The notes under the pieces were generated by a model. The model made no database searches. It had not been told where the DNA came from and worked only from the letters and a program-made list of their open reading frames with translations. From NCBI RefSeq assembly GCF_004120195.1, contig NZ_SCHN01000009.1:236601-300600 (forward strand): 64,000 bases of DNA. The letters are read 5' to 3'. Position numbers and translations under genes: made by a program. Shown piece after piece: positions 25,258 to 35,110 of the stretch. The DNA is from Enterovibrio baiacu. Its GTDB lineage: Bacteria > Pseudomonadota > Gammaproteobacteria > Enterobacterales > Vibrionaceae. Every line of letters begins with the position of its first letter. Positions within the stretch are counted from its first letter, which is position 1.

Positions 25258-25285
25258 CTTGTCCTTAAACATCATGTTTAGGTAG

Positions 25286-25301
25286 GGGAGCTTGCGCTCC
25301 C
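25286..25301 (-). promoter_or_regulatory. GNRA-type hairpin in the mtlD-mtlR junction
   Basis: On the minus strand GGGAGC-GCAA-GCTCCC forms a six-base-pair hairpin with a GCAA tetraloop, about 30 bases before the mtlR start. It may affect translation or stability of the mtlR part of the message. Confidence 0.45.
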
Positions 25302-25333
25302 TCTCTGTTTTTTCATCCGCTTTGCGAATGCGT

Positions 25334-26482
25334 TTAAAGCTGGTGGTAGATTGACTCAATGCTCTCCGCCTCTTTGCCGTTTTCATCTAATCCGGAAAAG
25401 TGCGCAAGCGTTTTAACCACACCGTTTTTCTCTAGGAATGATTGAAGTTCAATGGCTTGCGGATCCGTATCGTTTGTATACTTGAGCGCAGCCGCAATGC
25501 CTTTCACTAGAGCCTCATTTGAGGTGTTGTACTCCATTGTACCGAGTAATGGTCTGATTAATCTATCGTTCTCGCCAAGTTTTCTGAGGGGTTCGCGGCC
25601 TACACGTGAGACATCATCAACCAAAAACGGGTTCGCAAAGCGTTCTAGAATTTTGTCGATGTATGCATAGTGGCGTTCTCTATCAAAGCCGTAGCGTTGA
25701 ATGAGCACTTCGCCGCTTTCCATCATGGCTTGTGTTACGTCATTGCGGATCATCGGGTCGCTGATGGCTTCCCGAATGGTTCGGTGGCCCTTCAGGCAGC
25801 CAAGATACGCGGTAATGCAATGGCCCGTGTTCAAGGTAAAGAGCTTACGCTCCACAAATGCCATTAAGTTGCTGGTTTTCTCCATGCCAGCAATGTCTGG
25901 GACTTCCCCTTTGAATTGCTGGTCGTCGACTATCCACTCGCTGAAGCTTTCAACCGTGACCTCTAAAGGGTCGTCATTCGCTGCCTCCATCGGGGGAACG
26001 ATGCGATCGACGGCCGAATCAACAAAGCCCACCAAGTTGTCGGCATATTGTTGATCTTTCTCATCAAGGTGTTTATATACCTCACCTTTCAGGTGTGTAC
26101 TGCCGCGTACCATGTTTTCGCACGCGATGATGTTAAGCGGTGTCATGTTGCCAGTGGAAAAACGTTTCTTAAGGCCGCTAGCAATGGTCTGTGCGATTTT
26201 ATCTAGCACATTTGGACCCACTGCGGTTGTGACTAAATCCGTTGTGGCGATTTGTTCGATGAGCTCTGGACTCATGGAGTTCACCGCTGTCACGTGATTG
26301 ACCACGTCAATTTTACTTTCTTTACCGACAACACGGACATTGTATTGTTGATCATGGCTGAGTTGGTCAACCAAGGGGCCATTTACGTCTGCAAATGTCA
26401 CTGCGACGTTGGAGTCAGCCAACAGTTTTCCGATAAAACCACGACCTATATTCCCTGCACCAAAATGTACGGCTTTTTTCAT
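25334..26482 (-). CDS. mtlD: Mannitol-1-phosphate 5-dehydrogenase MtlD
   Basis: The protein begins [21 protein letters not shown], the NAD-binding motif of MtlD, and its 382 residues are the same length as E. coli MtlD. It oxidises mannitol-1-phosphate, made by MtlA during uptake, to fructose-6-phosphate. ATG 26482 is preceded by GAGGATC; a longer frame to 26533 has no support. It follows mtlA by 129 bases, a spacer with two stem-loops: CGCTGACC pairs with GGTCAGCG (26564-26605), and CACAAAG with CTTGTG near 26531-26547. Confidence 0.96.
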   Translation of the reverse strand: MKKAVHFGAGNIGRGFIGKLLADSNVAVTFADVNGPLVDQLSHDQQYNVRVVGKESKIDVVNHVTAVNSMSPELIEQIATTDLVTTAVGPNVLDKIAQTIASGLKKRFSTGNMTPLNIIACENMVRGSTHLKGEVYKHLDEKDQQYADNLVGFVDSAVDRIVPPMEAANDDPLEVTVESFSEWIVDDQQFKGEVPDIAGMEKTSNLMAFVERKLFTLNTGHCITAYLGCLKGHRTIREAISDPMIRNDVTQAMMESGEVLIQRYGFDRERHYAYIDKILERFANPFLVDDVSRVGREPLRKLGENDRLIRPLLGTMEYNTSNEALVKGIAAALKYTNDTDPQAIELQSFLEKNGVVKTLAHFSGLDENGKEAESIESIYHQL

Positions 26483-26563
26483 GTTCTGATCCTCGCCAAA
26501 GGAAGACGTTGTAAAAGAAACCTGCTCATACACAAGTTTTCTTTGTGTGTTCGATGATGGGGT

Positions 26564-26605
26564 GGTCAGCGAAAATCTCTGCGTGATACCGGATTAACGC
26601 TGACC
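26564..26605 (-). promoter_or_regulatory. Stem-loop in the mtlA-mtlD spacer
   Basis: GGTCAGCG (26564-26571) and CGCTGACC (26598-26605) are perfect inverted repeats 26 bases apart, just after the mtlA stop. They may protect the mtlA 3' end and set the ratio of mtlA to mtlD message. Confidence 0.5.
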
Positions 26606-26611
26606 AACACC

Positions 26612-28564
26612 TTATGCGGCTTGGCTCGAAGACAGTATCGCGAGCACTTCGCTGACATCTTGCGTGGAGGTGAGACGTTCAATGGCGTCGTCGTCATCCA
26701 GCGCATTGGTGATTGCTGTGATCACCTGAATGTGTTCATCGTTTTTGGCGGCGATGCCAATCACGAGTTTCGCAACATCATCTTCGTCATCTGTGAACTG
26801 CACGCCGGCAGGGTATTGGCAGATGACAATGCCTGTTTTCTTCACTTTGTCTTTTGCGGCGATGGTGCCGTGCGGGACGGCGATAGATTCGCCCAAGTAG
26901 GTAGAGACCATTTTTTCGCGTTCGAACATGGCATCAACGTACTCGGCTTCTACGTAACCCAGTGCTACCAGCTGTTCGCCAGCAAAACGGATTGCGTCTT
27001 CTTTCGTGGCAGCGCTCAAGCCAAGGTGCACGTTCTTCTTCTCAATTTGGAAGGCAGGTGCAGGGGTGGGCTGGAGCGTTTCATCATTGGCGGCAAGTAG
27101 CGGTTTTTTGACGTACTCAGCGTCATTTGCCGCCTTTGGGCCTTGAGCCGCCAGTAGCTGTGTCACTAACTGGTTGTAAACGTCGCTATCAAGGAAGTTT
27201 TGTAGCGAGATATGCATTGCATGTGCAGCGTGTGTTTTTGCGCGGTCCGTCAGGTCTTTGTGCGTAATAACGACATCGACATCTGCAGGTAGGTTGTTGA
27301 TCGCAAGGTTGGTGACCTTGATATCCAAGCCTGCTGCTTCGACTTTCTTGCGCAGTAGGCTCGCACCCATTGCACTTGAGCCCATGCCGGCGTCACATGC
27401 CACAATGATGCTTTTCACAGCAGATAGGTTGACGGAGTCATTGGCACTTGCAGTGTTTTGCGCTTTCACACCTTTTGATTCTGCTTTCATGTCTTTGATG
27501 TCTGACGTCGCTTTCGTCAGTGCGTCTTCATCATCTTCATCCGTCTCTTTCTGTGCTTTTAGCAAGATAGACGCCACGAAAAATGACACAGCAGTAGATG
27601 AGGCAATGGAGAGTAATACACCAATCAGTGAGCCCTTTGGTGTCATAAGAAGAACGGCGAAGATAGAGCCTGGTGACGCAGGAGAAACAAGGCCCGCATC
27701 AAAAACGCTTAAAACAAATACGCCTGTCATGCCGCCGGCAATGGCCGCCAGAATCAAACGTGGGTTCATCAGTACGTAAGGGAAGTAGATTTCGTGAATA
27801 CCACCAAAGAACTGGATGATAGACGCGCCACCTGCCGTTTGTTTTGCCAATCCACGGCCGAAGAACATGTACGCCAATAGGATACCCATACCAGGGCCTG
27901 GGTTCGCTTCGACGAGGAAGAAGATAGATTTTCCTGTTTCTGCTGCTTGCTGAATACCCAGCGGAGAGAAGATGCCGTGGTTAATTGCATTGTTGAGGAA
28001 CAAGATTTTTGCAGGTTCAACAAGAATCGAGGTTAGCGGTAGAAGGTGGACTTCAACCAAAAAGTTTACGCCAGCCGCGAGTACATCAGAAAGTACCTTC
28101 ACCAAAGGGCCAATCAAGTAAAAAGCGATGATCGCGCAGAGCATGCCGATGATGCCAGACGAGAAGTTGTTCACCAACATCTCGAAACCGCTTTTTACCT
28201 TGCCTTCAAATTTTGCATCGAACGTTTTGATTGCCCAGCCGCCCATTGGACCCACTATCATGGCGCCCATAAACATGGGAATGTCTGAACCGACGATGAC
28301 ACCCATCGTCGTGACGGCACCCACGACGGCACCGCGATCACCACCGACCAATTTACCCCCGGTATAACCAATGAGAAGGGGCAATAGATACGTGATCATT
28401 GGGCCTACAAGCGACGCTAGCGTTTCATTTGGAAGCCAGCCTGTTGGGATGAAAAGTGCAGTGATAATGCCCCATGCGATAAACGCACCGATATTGGGCA
28501 TAACCATATTTGAGAGAAATCGACCAAAATTTTGTACTTTGATCTTCACATCTGGTGATATCAT
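26612..28564 (-). CDS. mtlA: PTS mannitol-specific EIICBA permease MtlA
   Basis: The 650-residue fusion carries all three domains: membrane EIIC (about residues 12-340), EIIB with phospho-Cys390 in IVACDAGMGSSA, and EIIA (about 510-648) with phospho-His565 in IAVPHGTI. The EIIC helices and the NNAINHGIFSPLG and GGIHEIYFPYVLM motifs are those of mannitol permeases. It imports mannitol and phosphorylates it to mannitol-1-phosphate using PEP through EI and HPr. Acidic linkers (TDEDDEDALTKATSD) join the domains. It is the first gene of the operon and has three CRP-like sites 250-365 bases upstream. Confidence 0.97.
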   Translation of the reverse strand: MISPDVKIKVQNFGRFLSNMVMPNIGAFIAWGIITALFIPTGWLPNETLASLVGPMITYLLPLLIGYTGGKLVGGDRGAVVGAVTTMGVIVGSDIPMFMGAMIVGPMGGWAIKTFDAKFEGKVKSGFEMLVNNFSSGIIGMLCAIIAFYLIGPLVKVLSDVLAAGVNFLVEVHLLPLTSILVEPAKILFLNNAINHGIFSPLGIQQAAETGKSIFFLVEANPGPGMGILLAYMFFGRGLAKQTAGGASIIQFFGGIHEIYFPYVLMNPRLILAAIAGGMTGVFVLSVFDAGLVSPASPGSIFAVLLMTPKGSLIGVLLSIASSTAVSFFVASILLKAQKETDEDDEDALTKATSDIKDMKAESKGVKAQNTASANDSVNLSAVKSIIVACDAGMGSSAMGASLLRKKVEAAGLDIKVTNLAINNLPADVDVVITHKDLTDRAKTHAAHAMHISLQNFLDSDVYNQLVTQLLAAQGPKAANDAEYVKKPLLAANDETLQPTPAPAFQIEKKNVHLGLSAATKEDAIRFAGEQLVALGYVEAEYVDAMFEREKMVSTYLGESIAVPHGTIAAKDKVKKTGIVICQYPAGVQFTDDEDDVAKLVIGIAAKNDEHIQVITAITNALDDDDAIERLTSTQDVSEVLAILSSSQAA

Positions 28565-28815
28565 AAAAGTTACCCGTTTGAAGTTCCTGGTTGAAGTTTG
28601 TGTAACGGTTCGCCAAAACCGTTAAATTTGTTTGTATTCGAAATTCAAATTACCACACAAAATTCGTCAGTCACTGATAACGGGTTTTTTGTGATCAATT
28701 CCACAATTACTCCCTGCTCCTCGCGTTTAAAAGTGAGAGATGTCCCGCATTTATCATGTAGTTTTATTTCAAAATTACATTATTTATTTTGTCAATGCTT
28801 TTGGCTTTAATTAAA

Positions 28816-28832
28816 AGTGATGCAAGTCACAT
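28816..28832. promoter_or_regulatory. CRP-like site 1
   Basis: AGTGATGCAAGTCACAT is close to the CRP consensus TGTGA-N6-TCACA, with one half weaker. It is the site nearest mtlA. Confidence 0.5.
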
Positions 28833-28860
28833 GTATCGACTGGTGTCATTTGATATTTAT

Positions 28861-28876
28861 TGTGACGAATATCACC
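28861..28876. promoter_or_regulatory. CRP-like site 2
   Basis: TGTGACGAATATCACC matches TGTGA-N6-TCACA at nine of ten key positions. Confidence 0.65.
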
Positions 28877-28911
28877 AATATGATTAATGCTATGGTTTAT
28901 GGGGATATCAG

Positions 28912-28927
28912 TGTGACTTTAATCACT
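28912..28927. promoter_or_regulatory. CRP-like site 3
   Basis: TGTGACTTTAATCACT matches TGTGA-N6-TCACA at nine of ten key positions. The array of three fits cAMP-CRP control of a PTS sugar operon. Confidence 0.65.
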
Positions 28928-29267
28928 ATGTGATGTGCTTATCCCTCGTGACGTGATTCACCCATTCTCCTTGTGAATGCATTGTGTAATTTTTATACAC
29001 ATCATTCACTTTTCGAGCGCGGGGATCCGTTGTTTTCTGAATGTCGACCCATCCCATCTACCATGCACTTACCCCGTCATCTTTAACCATAGCTGTCTCA
29101 AAACGTCATTGTTCAACTTCTTTTGGGGGAACGTGTGTTAAGAAATGCTTTTATTATCAACAGCGAAATAGTTTTTCAGATTAGTTTTGAGTCCTCTCGT
29201 GTATGGTCACAACGGTTGCGCGTTTGCTCTGCTATGCTGGCAGCACACGAAATGTTGGAGGCTCAGG

Positions 29268-29531
29268 ATGAAAAAGATTAAGCACGAAGCCCAACTGCTG
29301 AAAAAAGCACTTCAGATTGGCGAGCAGTACGCAGAGAAAAGGGGTTTTGCACACTTTGATGATGGGACGTCTAACAAAGTAAAGATCGAGTGTATTTATC
29401 GTTTGTTGGTGGAAGACAAAGTGCTGACGCCGTTAGCGACAGATAAGGAAGATGGGCCGAACATGAAACATAAATTGGTGCTTTGGATTCAGAAACAACT
29501 TCCTGACAATCACCCACTATTGAGTGACTAA
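29268..29531 (+). CDS. DUF5062 family protein
   Basis: The protein has 87 residues and starts at ATG 29268, with GGAGG nine bases upstream. It is a small helical protein (EAQLLKKALQIGEQYAEKRGF, then NKVKIECIYRLLVEDKVL and KHKLVLWIQKQLP) matching the DUF5062 family, which is largely confined to Vibrionaceae and relatives. It is cytoplasmic, with no known role. It is not part of the mannitol operon, from which it diverges. Confidence 0.85.
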   Translation: MKKIKHEAQLLKKALQIGEQYAEKRGFAHFDDGTSNKVKIECIYRLLVEDKVLTPLATDKEDGPNMKHKLVLWIQKQLPDNHPLLSD

Positions 29532-29669
29532 GTAACGGTAGGTAAGCTCTTATACCTAGGTAAATTTGAGCCGCGCCTATGCGTGAAGAATAAAATCCGT
29601 GCGGGACCACAAACGTCGAAGGAGAGAACGGTAGCGCTATTGAGGTCTCAACGATAAAGGATTCAAAGA

Positions 29670-30143
29670 ATGAAAAAGACAGCGTTTATTTATGGCGTGA
29701 TGGGACTGATTCCCTTTCTCGCATTTGGGGTATTGCTACCGGTTTGGCCGTTAGATTGGCAAGGAAAGCTCGCTTACACCTTCCTCACGTATAGCGCCAT
29801 CATCTTGGCTTTTTTGTCAGGCTCGGTGTGGGGAATGACAATCAGCGATGCGAAGAACGCAGCGAAGGAAGAGAAATCGACGAAGGGGTTAACGGTCGGC
29901 ATCGTGTTTTCGCTGGTGGCGGTTGGCGCACTCTTAATGCCTTACCCTATATCACTCTATTTACTCACGGCTTCTTTTGCGATTCTGTTTTTATTGGAAG
30001 TGGGTTTGATGTTTAAAGGCGTTTACCCGCTTTGGTACACCTTCTTACGCTTGGCGTTGACCTGCGTGGTCGTGGTTTGCCACGGTTTCCTTTGGTACTG
30101 GGTATATGATTTGGGTTCGGGTGTTTTACCGCAAATCATGTAA
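29670..30143 (+). CDS. DUF3429 inner-membrane protein
   Basis: The 157-residue protein has about four or five membrane helices. The segment AYTFLTYSAIILAFLSGSVWGM (about residues 36-57) is the signature of DUF3429 proteins, which have the pattern YSAxILxFLxGxxWG. The C-terminal helix ALTCVVVVCHGFLWYW ends the protein. The function of the family is unknown. The start ATG 29670 has AAGGA upstream. A terminator follows at 30178. Confidence 0.85.
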   Translation: MKKTAFIYGVMGLIPFLAFGVLLPVWPLDWQGKLAYTFLTYSAIILAFLSGSVWGMTISDAKNAAKEEKSTKGLTVGIVFSLVAVGALLMPYPISLYLLTASFAILFLLEVGLMFKGVYPLWYTFLRLALTCVVVVCHGFLWYWVYDLGSGVLPQIM

Positions 30144-30177
30144 TTGAGCCTGACATCTCGACACCGAACGCAGAAAA

Positions 30178-30204
30178 CAAAAAAGCGCCGAAAGGCGCTT
30201 TTTT
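30178..30204. terminator. Bidirectional intrinsic terminator
   Basis: AAAAAGCGCC and GGCGCTTTTT form a ten-base-pair stem with a GAAA loop, between converging genes. Confidence 0.92.
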
Positions 30205-30236
30205 CATCGTAGGTGTTGCGATGTTAACAGGTCGAT

Positions 30237-30509
30237 TTAGTCTTCCAAATCGTCTTGCCAAGGCATTTCAGGCAACATGTCTAAGTGCTGCTCGTAACGT
30301 TTAAGGTTGAATTCACCTTCACCCTTTGCAACGTCATAGATCTCAACCATTAGCGCACACGCGATGAATTCAATCGCTTCTTCTTGTGTGCTTCCCGTCA
30401 TACGCAAGCGCATCAGGGTTTCTTTTACTTTCTTAGGGTTGTTATCTTCTAGTTGATTTTCAACGATTTCAATAAGGTTTTCGCTGGTTAGAATATCGTC
30501 ATCATTCAT
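30237..30509 (-). CDS. Hypothetical small acidic protein
   Basis: A 90-residue acidic, helical protein (MNDDDILTSENLIEIVENQLEDN and ends MPWQDDLED). I do not recognise the family with certainty; short proteins of this type with a central IEFIACALMVEIYDV helix occur widely in marine gammaproteobacteria. It is cytoplasmic and has good coding character. GAGTGCAAGG precedes its ATG. It stands alone, ending at the terminator at 30178-30204. Confidence 0.75.
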   Translation of the reverse strand: MNDDDILTSENLIEIVENQLEDNNPKKVKETLMRLRMTGSTQEEAIEFIACALMVEIYDVAKGEGEFNLKRYEQHLDMLPEMPWQDDLED

Positions 30510-30669
30510 GATTTATTGCCTTGCACTCACTTGATAAGTCTCATTGAGGCGTATGGTACGGGAAAAGCCGTTGAGATCCTAACAGCCTGATCGTTTCTAT
30601 AAGGAAAAGGGAGATGAATAGGGGGTGTGCAGTCCGTTCGCGGTGCTGACGCCAGAAGGAAAGGTTGAA

Positions 30670-30699
30670 AAGGCGCAGTGAAATTACGCCCTGCGCCTT
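30670..30699 (-). terminator. Stem-loop after msrB
   Basis: AAGGCGCAG (30670-30678) and CTGCGCCTT (30691-30699) pair perfectly. On the minus strand the stem is followed by TTCAACCTT, a weak T-tract. Confidence 0.55.
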
Positions 30700-30706
30700 A
30701 TGAGTG

Positions 30707-31150
30707 TTAGCTTTCTTTTTCCATGGCGACGGCATTGATGCAGTAACGCAAGCGCGTTGGTGGTGGCCCATCTGGAAATACGTGGCCTAGGTGCGCATCG
30801 CATACATTGCATGTGACTTCTACGCGTGTCATGCCCAATGTAATGTCCATGGTGTACGCCACTGCATTTTCTTCGAGCGGCGCTGTGAATGAAGGCCAAC
30901 CTGTGCCTGAATCAAACTTCTCTTGTGCATCGAACAAGCGCGTGTCGCAACACACACATTTATAGACGCCCGGTGCAAAAAGCCCACACATGTCAGAGCT
31001 GAACGGCCTTTCTGTGCCATGTTTTCTCGTGACGTAAAACTGCTCAGGTGTCAGTTTAGCTTCCCATTCGGCTTCGCTCATCTCAACGCGGCGTGGTGCT
31101 GGAGGATTGCCATTCTTCGCAGTGGATAATACAGATTCCCAATTAAGCAT
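30707..31150 (-). CDS. msrB: Peptide-methionine (R)-S-oxide reductase MsrB
   Basis: The start is ATG 31150 with AAGGTGAC upstream; a longer frame to 31234 adds unrelated residues. The 147-residue protein has the zinc ligands C65xxC68 and C114xxC117, GTGWPSF in the middle and the catalytic Cys137 in RYCINAVAM. Cys55 (SDMCGLF) is placed to be the resolving Cys. It reduces the R form of methionine sulfoxide in proteins with thioredoxin. It is not fused to MsrA and no msrA is nearby. The protein is cytoplasmic. Confidence 0.96.
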   Translation of the reverse strand: MLNWESVLSTAKNGNPPAPRRVEMSEAEWEAKLTPEQFYVTRKHGTERPFSSDMCGLFAPGVYKCVCCDTRLFDAQEKFDSGTGWPSFTAPLEENAVAYTMDITLGMTRVEVTCNVCDAHLGHVFPDGPPPTRLRYCINAVAMEKES

Positions 31151-31492
31151 GTCGTCACCTTCTTGGGTCAATAGACCCTCTATGTGGATGGATATGTCGA
31201 AGCGAGTGGCGGATCTTTGCTGAATCGTTATCAAAGAGAAGATTCAAGGGAAAGAGAGCCATTGCATTTGCTTCGACCGAGTAGTTGACCGCATTACTGG
31301 GTTATTTATTTCATGCGGGAAAACAGGGCCATAAAAGGTATGGATTCTTGATACGTTGTAAGTATGTTCTTTGTATCACTTATCTTTGGCGTTTTATGGC
31401 TGGGAGCCACCTTCCATTGGGTACTTTGCATTTTCGTGTACTACGGTTCTTTAATGCATCATTTTGTTTCTGCGTTTCATTGCCTCCGTATC
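31151..31492. other. Divergent intergenic region
   Basis: About 340 bases between msrB and the lipoprotein gene. Plus-strand frames here look non-coding. It holds both promoters and no distinct structure that I can name. Confidence 0.4.
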
Positions 31493-32128
31493 ATGTTGCC
31501 TTTCTCTCGTGGGAAGCGCTTGGCGGATGCCGTGCCTAACGCAATGTTGTTAGGCACACTGTCGGCTGTACTGTTGTTGGGTGGATGCAGCTCAGGCGCT
31601 TCGTCGTCAAAGACCGCCTCCGATTTGCTGAATCTCGATGACGATGATGTTTTGGTGTTGGGGAAGGTGTCGCGTATTCCGTCTTACCTGGCTGCGGACC
31701 TCAAGCTTGAAACACACACAAATGTACCGTCACGGTCAGACAAGGTGACCTTGTGGTTTAAAGACTACCAACGCGACCAGAATGCGATTGCGCGCGCCAA
31801 GGAAACCGTGAGCCTCACAACGTCGTGGGATAAGCCTTTTGAATTCGTCACCCACAAAAAAGCCCTCGTGTTAAGCCGAATTGAAGTGCATGCCGCTTCT
31901 CACGGTGAAACGCAGCCTCAGCATTTCACCTTACCGATGACGTATACCTACTTGGTTCGCGTGGATGATCAGGCGTTGTATGTTGGTAACCTTCGTCTTT
32001 ATACCAATGAGTTCGATGAAGTGATTGCCGTTGAGCTGGTCGATGAATCTTCGGCTGCACGTCATCAAGTGGCGGGTCTAACTCATTCCTCTGTGCGTTT
32101 TCGTGTGTCGCTGTTCATGCCCCAATAG
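31493..32128 (+). CDS. Hypothetical lipoprotein
   Basis: The protein has a signal peptide with basic residues (PFSRGKRLADAVPN) and a hydrophobic core ending in the lipobox LLLGG-C followed by SSGASS, so it should be lipidated and sent to the outer membrane. The mature part (about 180 residues) is beta-rich, with LVLGKVSRIPSYLAADLKLE and VTLWFKDYQRDQNAIARA, and no family is recognised. ATG 31493 is chosen because it gives a normal n-region; ATG 31544 is also possible. A nine-base-pair hairpin (31532-31557) overlaps the second possible start. Confidence 0.65.
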   Translation: MLPFSRGKRLADAVPNAMLLGTLSAVLLLGGCSSGASSSKTASDLLNLDDDDVLVLGKVSRIPSYLAADLKLETHTNVPSRSDKVTLWFKDYQRDQNAIARAKETVSLTTSWDKPFEFVTHKKALVLSRIEVHAASHGETQPQHFTLPMTYTYLVRVDDQALYVGNLRLYTNEFDEVIAVELVDESSAARHQVAGLTHSSVRFRVSLFMPQ

Positions 32129-32254
32129 ATACCGCGTTAATGGTTACAGCTCAAACGTGCTTTGCGTTGTCGCATAAAACGCATATTTTTCGTGGCGTTA
32201 CCCTCAAAGCCTGACATGATTAAGATTAGGGTTTGACGGCAATGAGCGCAGAAT

Positions 32255-32935
32255 ATGGCGACGGATTTAGTGGTGTTTGATCTCGACGAGACGTTATTGA
32301 ATGGTGACTCGATGACCTTATGGCATCAGTTTCTCGTGGATAAAGGGCTCGCAACGAAACCGGATTTTCTGGCGTTGGACACGCAATTTATGATGGCGTA
32401 CGCCGATGGCAGTTTAGATCTCGATGCTTACCTCGCGTTTAGCCTATCCCCGCTAAAATACATGCTCGCTGAAGAAGTGAATGCGCTAGCGGAACGTTTC
32501 GCTCAAGACACCTTAATGCCGTTAATCTTTCCCGAGGCCATCGTTACGCTGGCGCAATACAGGGATGAAGGCGCGGCGCTGGCAATTGTTTCGGCTTCTC
32601 CAAGTTTTCTGGTAAAACCTGTGGCAAAGGCGTTAGGTGTTGAGACTGCCATGGGCATTGACTTGGCAGTAAGCAAAGGAAAATACAAGCCCAAGCCCGA
32701 CGGAGTGCCTTCGTTTCGTGAAGGCAAAGTGTTGCGACTTACCCAATGGATTGGCGGCCTTGGCCATGACTTTGAACGCATCAGTTTCTACACCGATTCG
32801 ATTAACGATCTCCCCATGTGCTTATTTGCCGATGATGTACACATCATCAATCCGTGCAGCAAGTTATTCAAAAAAGCGGGGGAGTACCAGTGGCCCGTGC
32901 ATAAGTGGGGGGATGAGAAAAACTTTTCGCTGTAA
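32255..32935 (+). CDS. HAD-IB family phosphatase
   Basis: The 226-residue protein starts with the HAD motif I DLDETLLNG (nucleophile Asp9, acid Asp11). Motif II is AIVSASPSF, motif III Lys is in SKGKYKPKPDG, and motif IV YTDSINDLPM gives the metal-binding acids. A helical C1 cap follows motif I. The HAD-IB group includes phosphoserine phosphatase-like enzymes and histidinol- or glycerol-phosphatases; SFYTDSxND is typical of the IB subfamily of unknown substrate. It is cytoplasmic and faces the foldase gene. Confidence 0.9.
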   Translation: MATDLVVFDLDETLLNGDSMTLWHQFLVDKGLATKPDFLALDTQFMMAYADGSLDLDAYLAFSLSPLKYMLAEEVNALAERFAQDTLMPLIFPEAIVTLAQYRDEGAALAIVSASPSFLVKPVAKALGVETAMGIDLAVSKGKYKPKPDGVPSFREGKVLRLTQWIGGLGHDFERISFYTDSINDLPMCLFADDVHIINPCSKLFKKAGEYQWPVHKWGDEKNFSL

Positions 32936-32985
32936 CCATAACCTAGAAGCGATTTTAGCTCGCACTCTTCTCCAGCGCGTGGTGA

Positions 32986-33861
32986 CTACAGCGCACGGTT
33001 CTTTTCCGTATCATCTAGGCTTTCTAGGCCCTGCACGCGTCGATGGTTATCAGACGAGAAACGGCTGCTGCGCAGATCGGTGATCGCTTGCAAGCGTTCT
33101 GCATCGCTGTAGCTATTGTCATTGAGTAACGTTTCACGCGCTTGCAGGTAGGTTTGAACGGATGCGTGGAATGCGCGCTCTTCTTGTTCCAATACCTGAA
33201 TACGGCTAGCCGCCTCTTCCCCAACAAGCGCAGTGAGACGGTAAGACTTTTCATCTTCGTTCAGCGAAGCAAGGCTGTTGATGTTCCCAAGCAATTCTGC
33301 GTTTTGATAGCTTTCCTTCATGTCGGGTGGAAGCGTGTTCAAGGTATCTTGCCAAAGGTCATGGAACGTTTGGTCATCGACCCCCAGTGCTTTCAATTCC
33401 GCTTTTTTGATGGTCATCTCACGTGCCAAATTCTCTTCATAAAAAAGCTTGGATTGCTCCTGTGTGCTGAAGGCGCTGGCTTGCAGTTGCTGCATCTTTT
33501 CATGAATGAACTTGAGGTACTCAATGCCTGAAAGGCCATCGGGCGATTGCACAGACGCAATGGATTCGCGGTAGGTGAGGTACTTTTCAAACAGCGTTGC
33601 TTGCTGTTCACCGTAGCTCACGGTACCTGCAAATTCGTTGTAAGCCTTTTGAACCTCGCCCAACTCTTTTTCACCTAACGTCGATAGAAAGTATTCGAAG
33701 GTGTCGCGATCAGACGAAATATCAATATCGGTCCCAATTTGGGATGGTGCGGGGGTATCTGTCGCTTTTTCTTCTTGAGCATTACCCGTTAAGTAAATCG
33801 CTGCTGTTACCAACAATATTCCAGCAAAAGCCATCCGCAATGAGCGAGAAGCAATGTACAT
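32986..33861 (-). CDS. Lipase-specific foldase LifO/LipB
   Basis: The protein (291 residues) has an N-terminal membrane anchor (MAFAGILLVTAAIYLTG) followed by a Pro-rich hinge, and the mini-domain motif SDRDTFEYFLSTLGE, the equivalent of the RxxFDY-F/C-LSAxGE foldase signature. The rest is an extended helical scaffold. Lipase foldases hold secretory lipases in the periplasm until they fold, before export through the type II system. It lies just downstream of the lipase gene on the same strand, in the usual order. Confidence 0.93.
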   Translation of the reverse strand: MYIASRSLRMAFAGILLVTAAIYLTGNAQEEKATDTPAPSQIGTDIDISSDRDTFEYFLSTLGEKELGEVQKAYNEFAGTVSYGEQQATLFEKYLTYRESIASVQSPDGLSGIEYLKFIHEKMQQLQASAFSTQEQSKLFYEENLAREMTIKKAELKALGVDDQTFHDLWQDTLNTLPPDMKESYQNAELLGNINSLASLNEDEKSYRLTALVGEEAASRIQVLEQEERAFHASVQTYLQARETLLNDNSYSDAERLQAITDLRSSRFSSDNHRRVQGLESLDDTEKNRAL

Positions 33862-33933
33862 GTGCGGTCCTCCGGCGTGAGTGAAAATTCCATCTGATAG
33901 AGGTATAGAGCGGGCAAGTCTCGAAAAAACTTC

Positions 33934-33966
33934 AACGCGTGATGATGTTTCATCCCATCACGCGTT
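33934..33966 (-). terminator. Intrinsic terminator between lipase and foldase
   Basis: AACGCGTGATG (33934-33944) and CATCACGCGTT (33956-33966) pair perfectly. Read on the minus strand, the stem is followed by GAAGTTTTTTC. It sits in the 124-base gap and probably lowers foldase expression relative to the lipase. Confidence 0.75.
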
Positions 33967-33985
33967 ATTGAAGCGACTTACAGCG

Positions 33986-35110
<1,125 letters not shown>

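Larger units (their letters stand above)
28565..29267. other. Divergent control region of the mannitol operon, about 700 bases
   Basis: This long region carries the mtlA promoter and leader on the minus strand and the promoter of the DUF5062 gene on the plus strand. It contains three CRP-like sites. In Vibrio cholerae, an antisense small RNA (MtlS) is made opposite the mtlA leader; a homologue could lie here, but I cannot confirm one by eye. No protein gene is seen. Confidence 0.5.
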
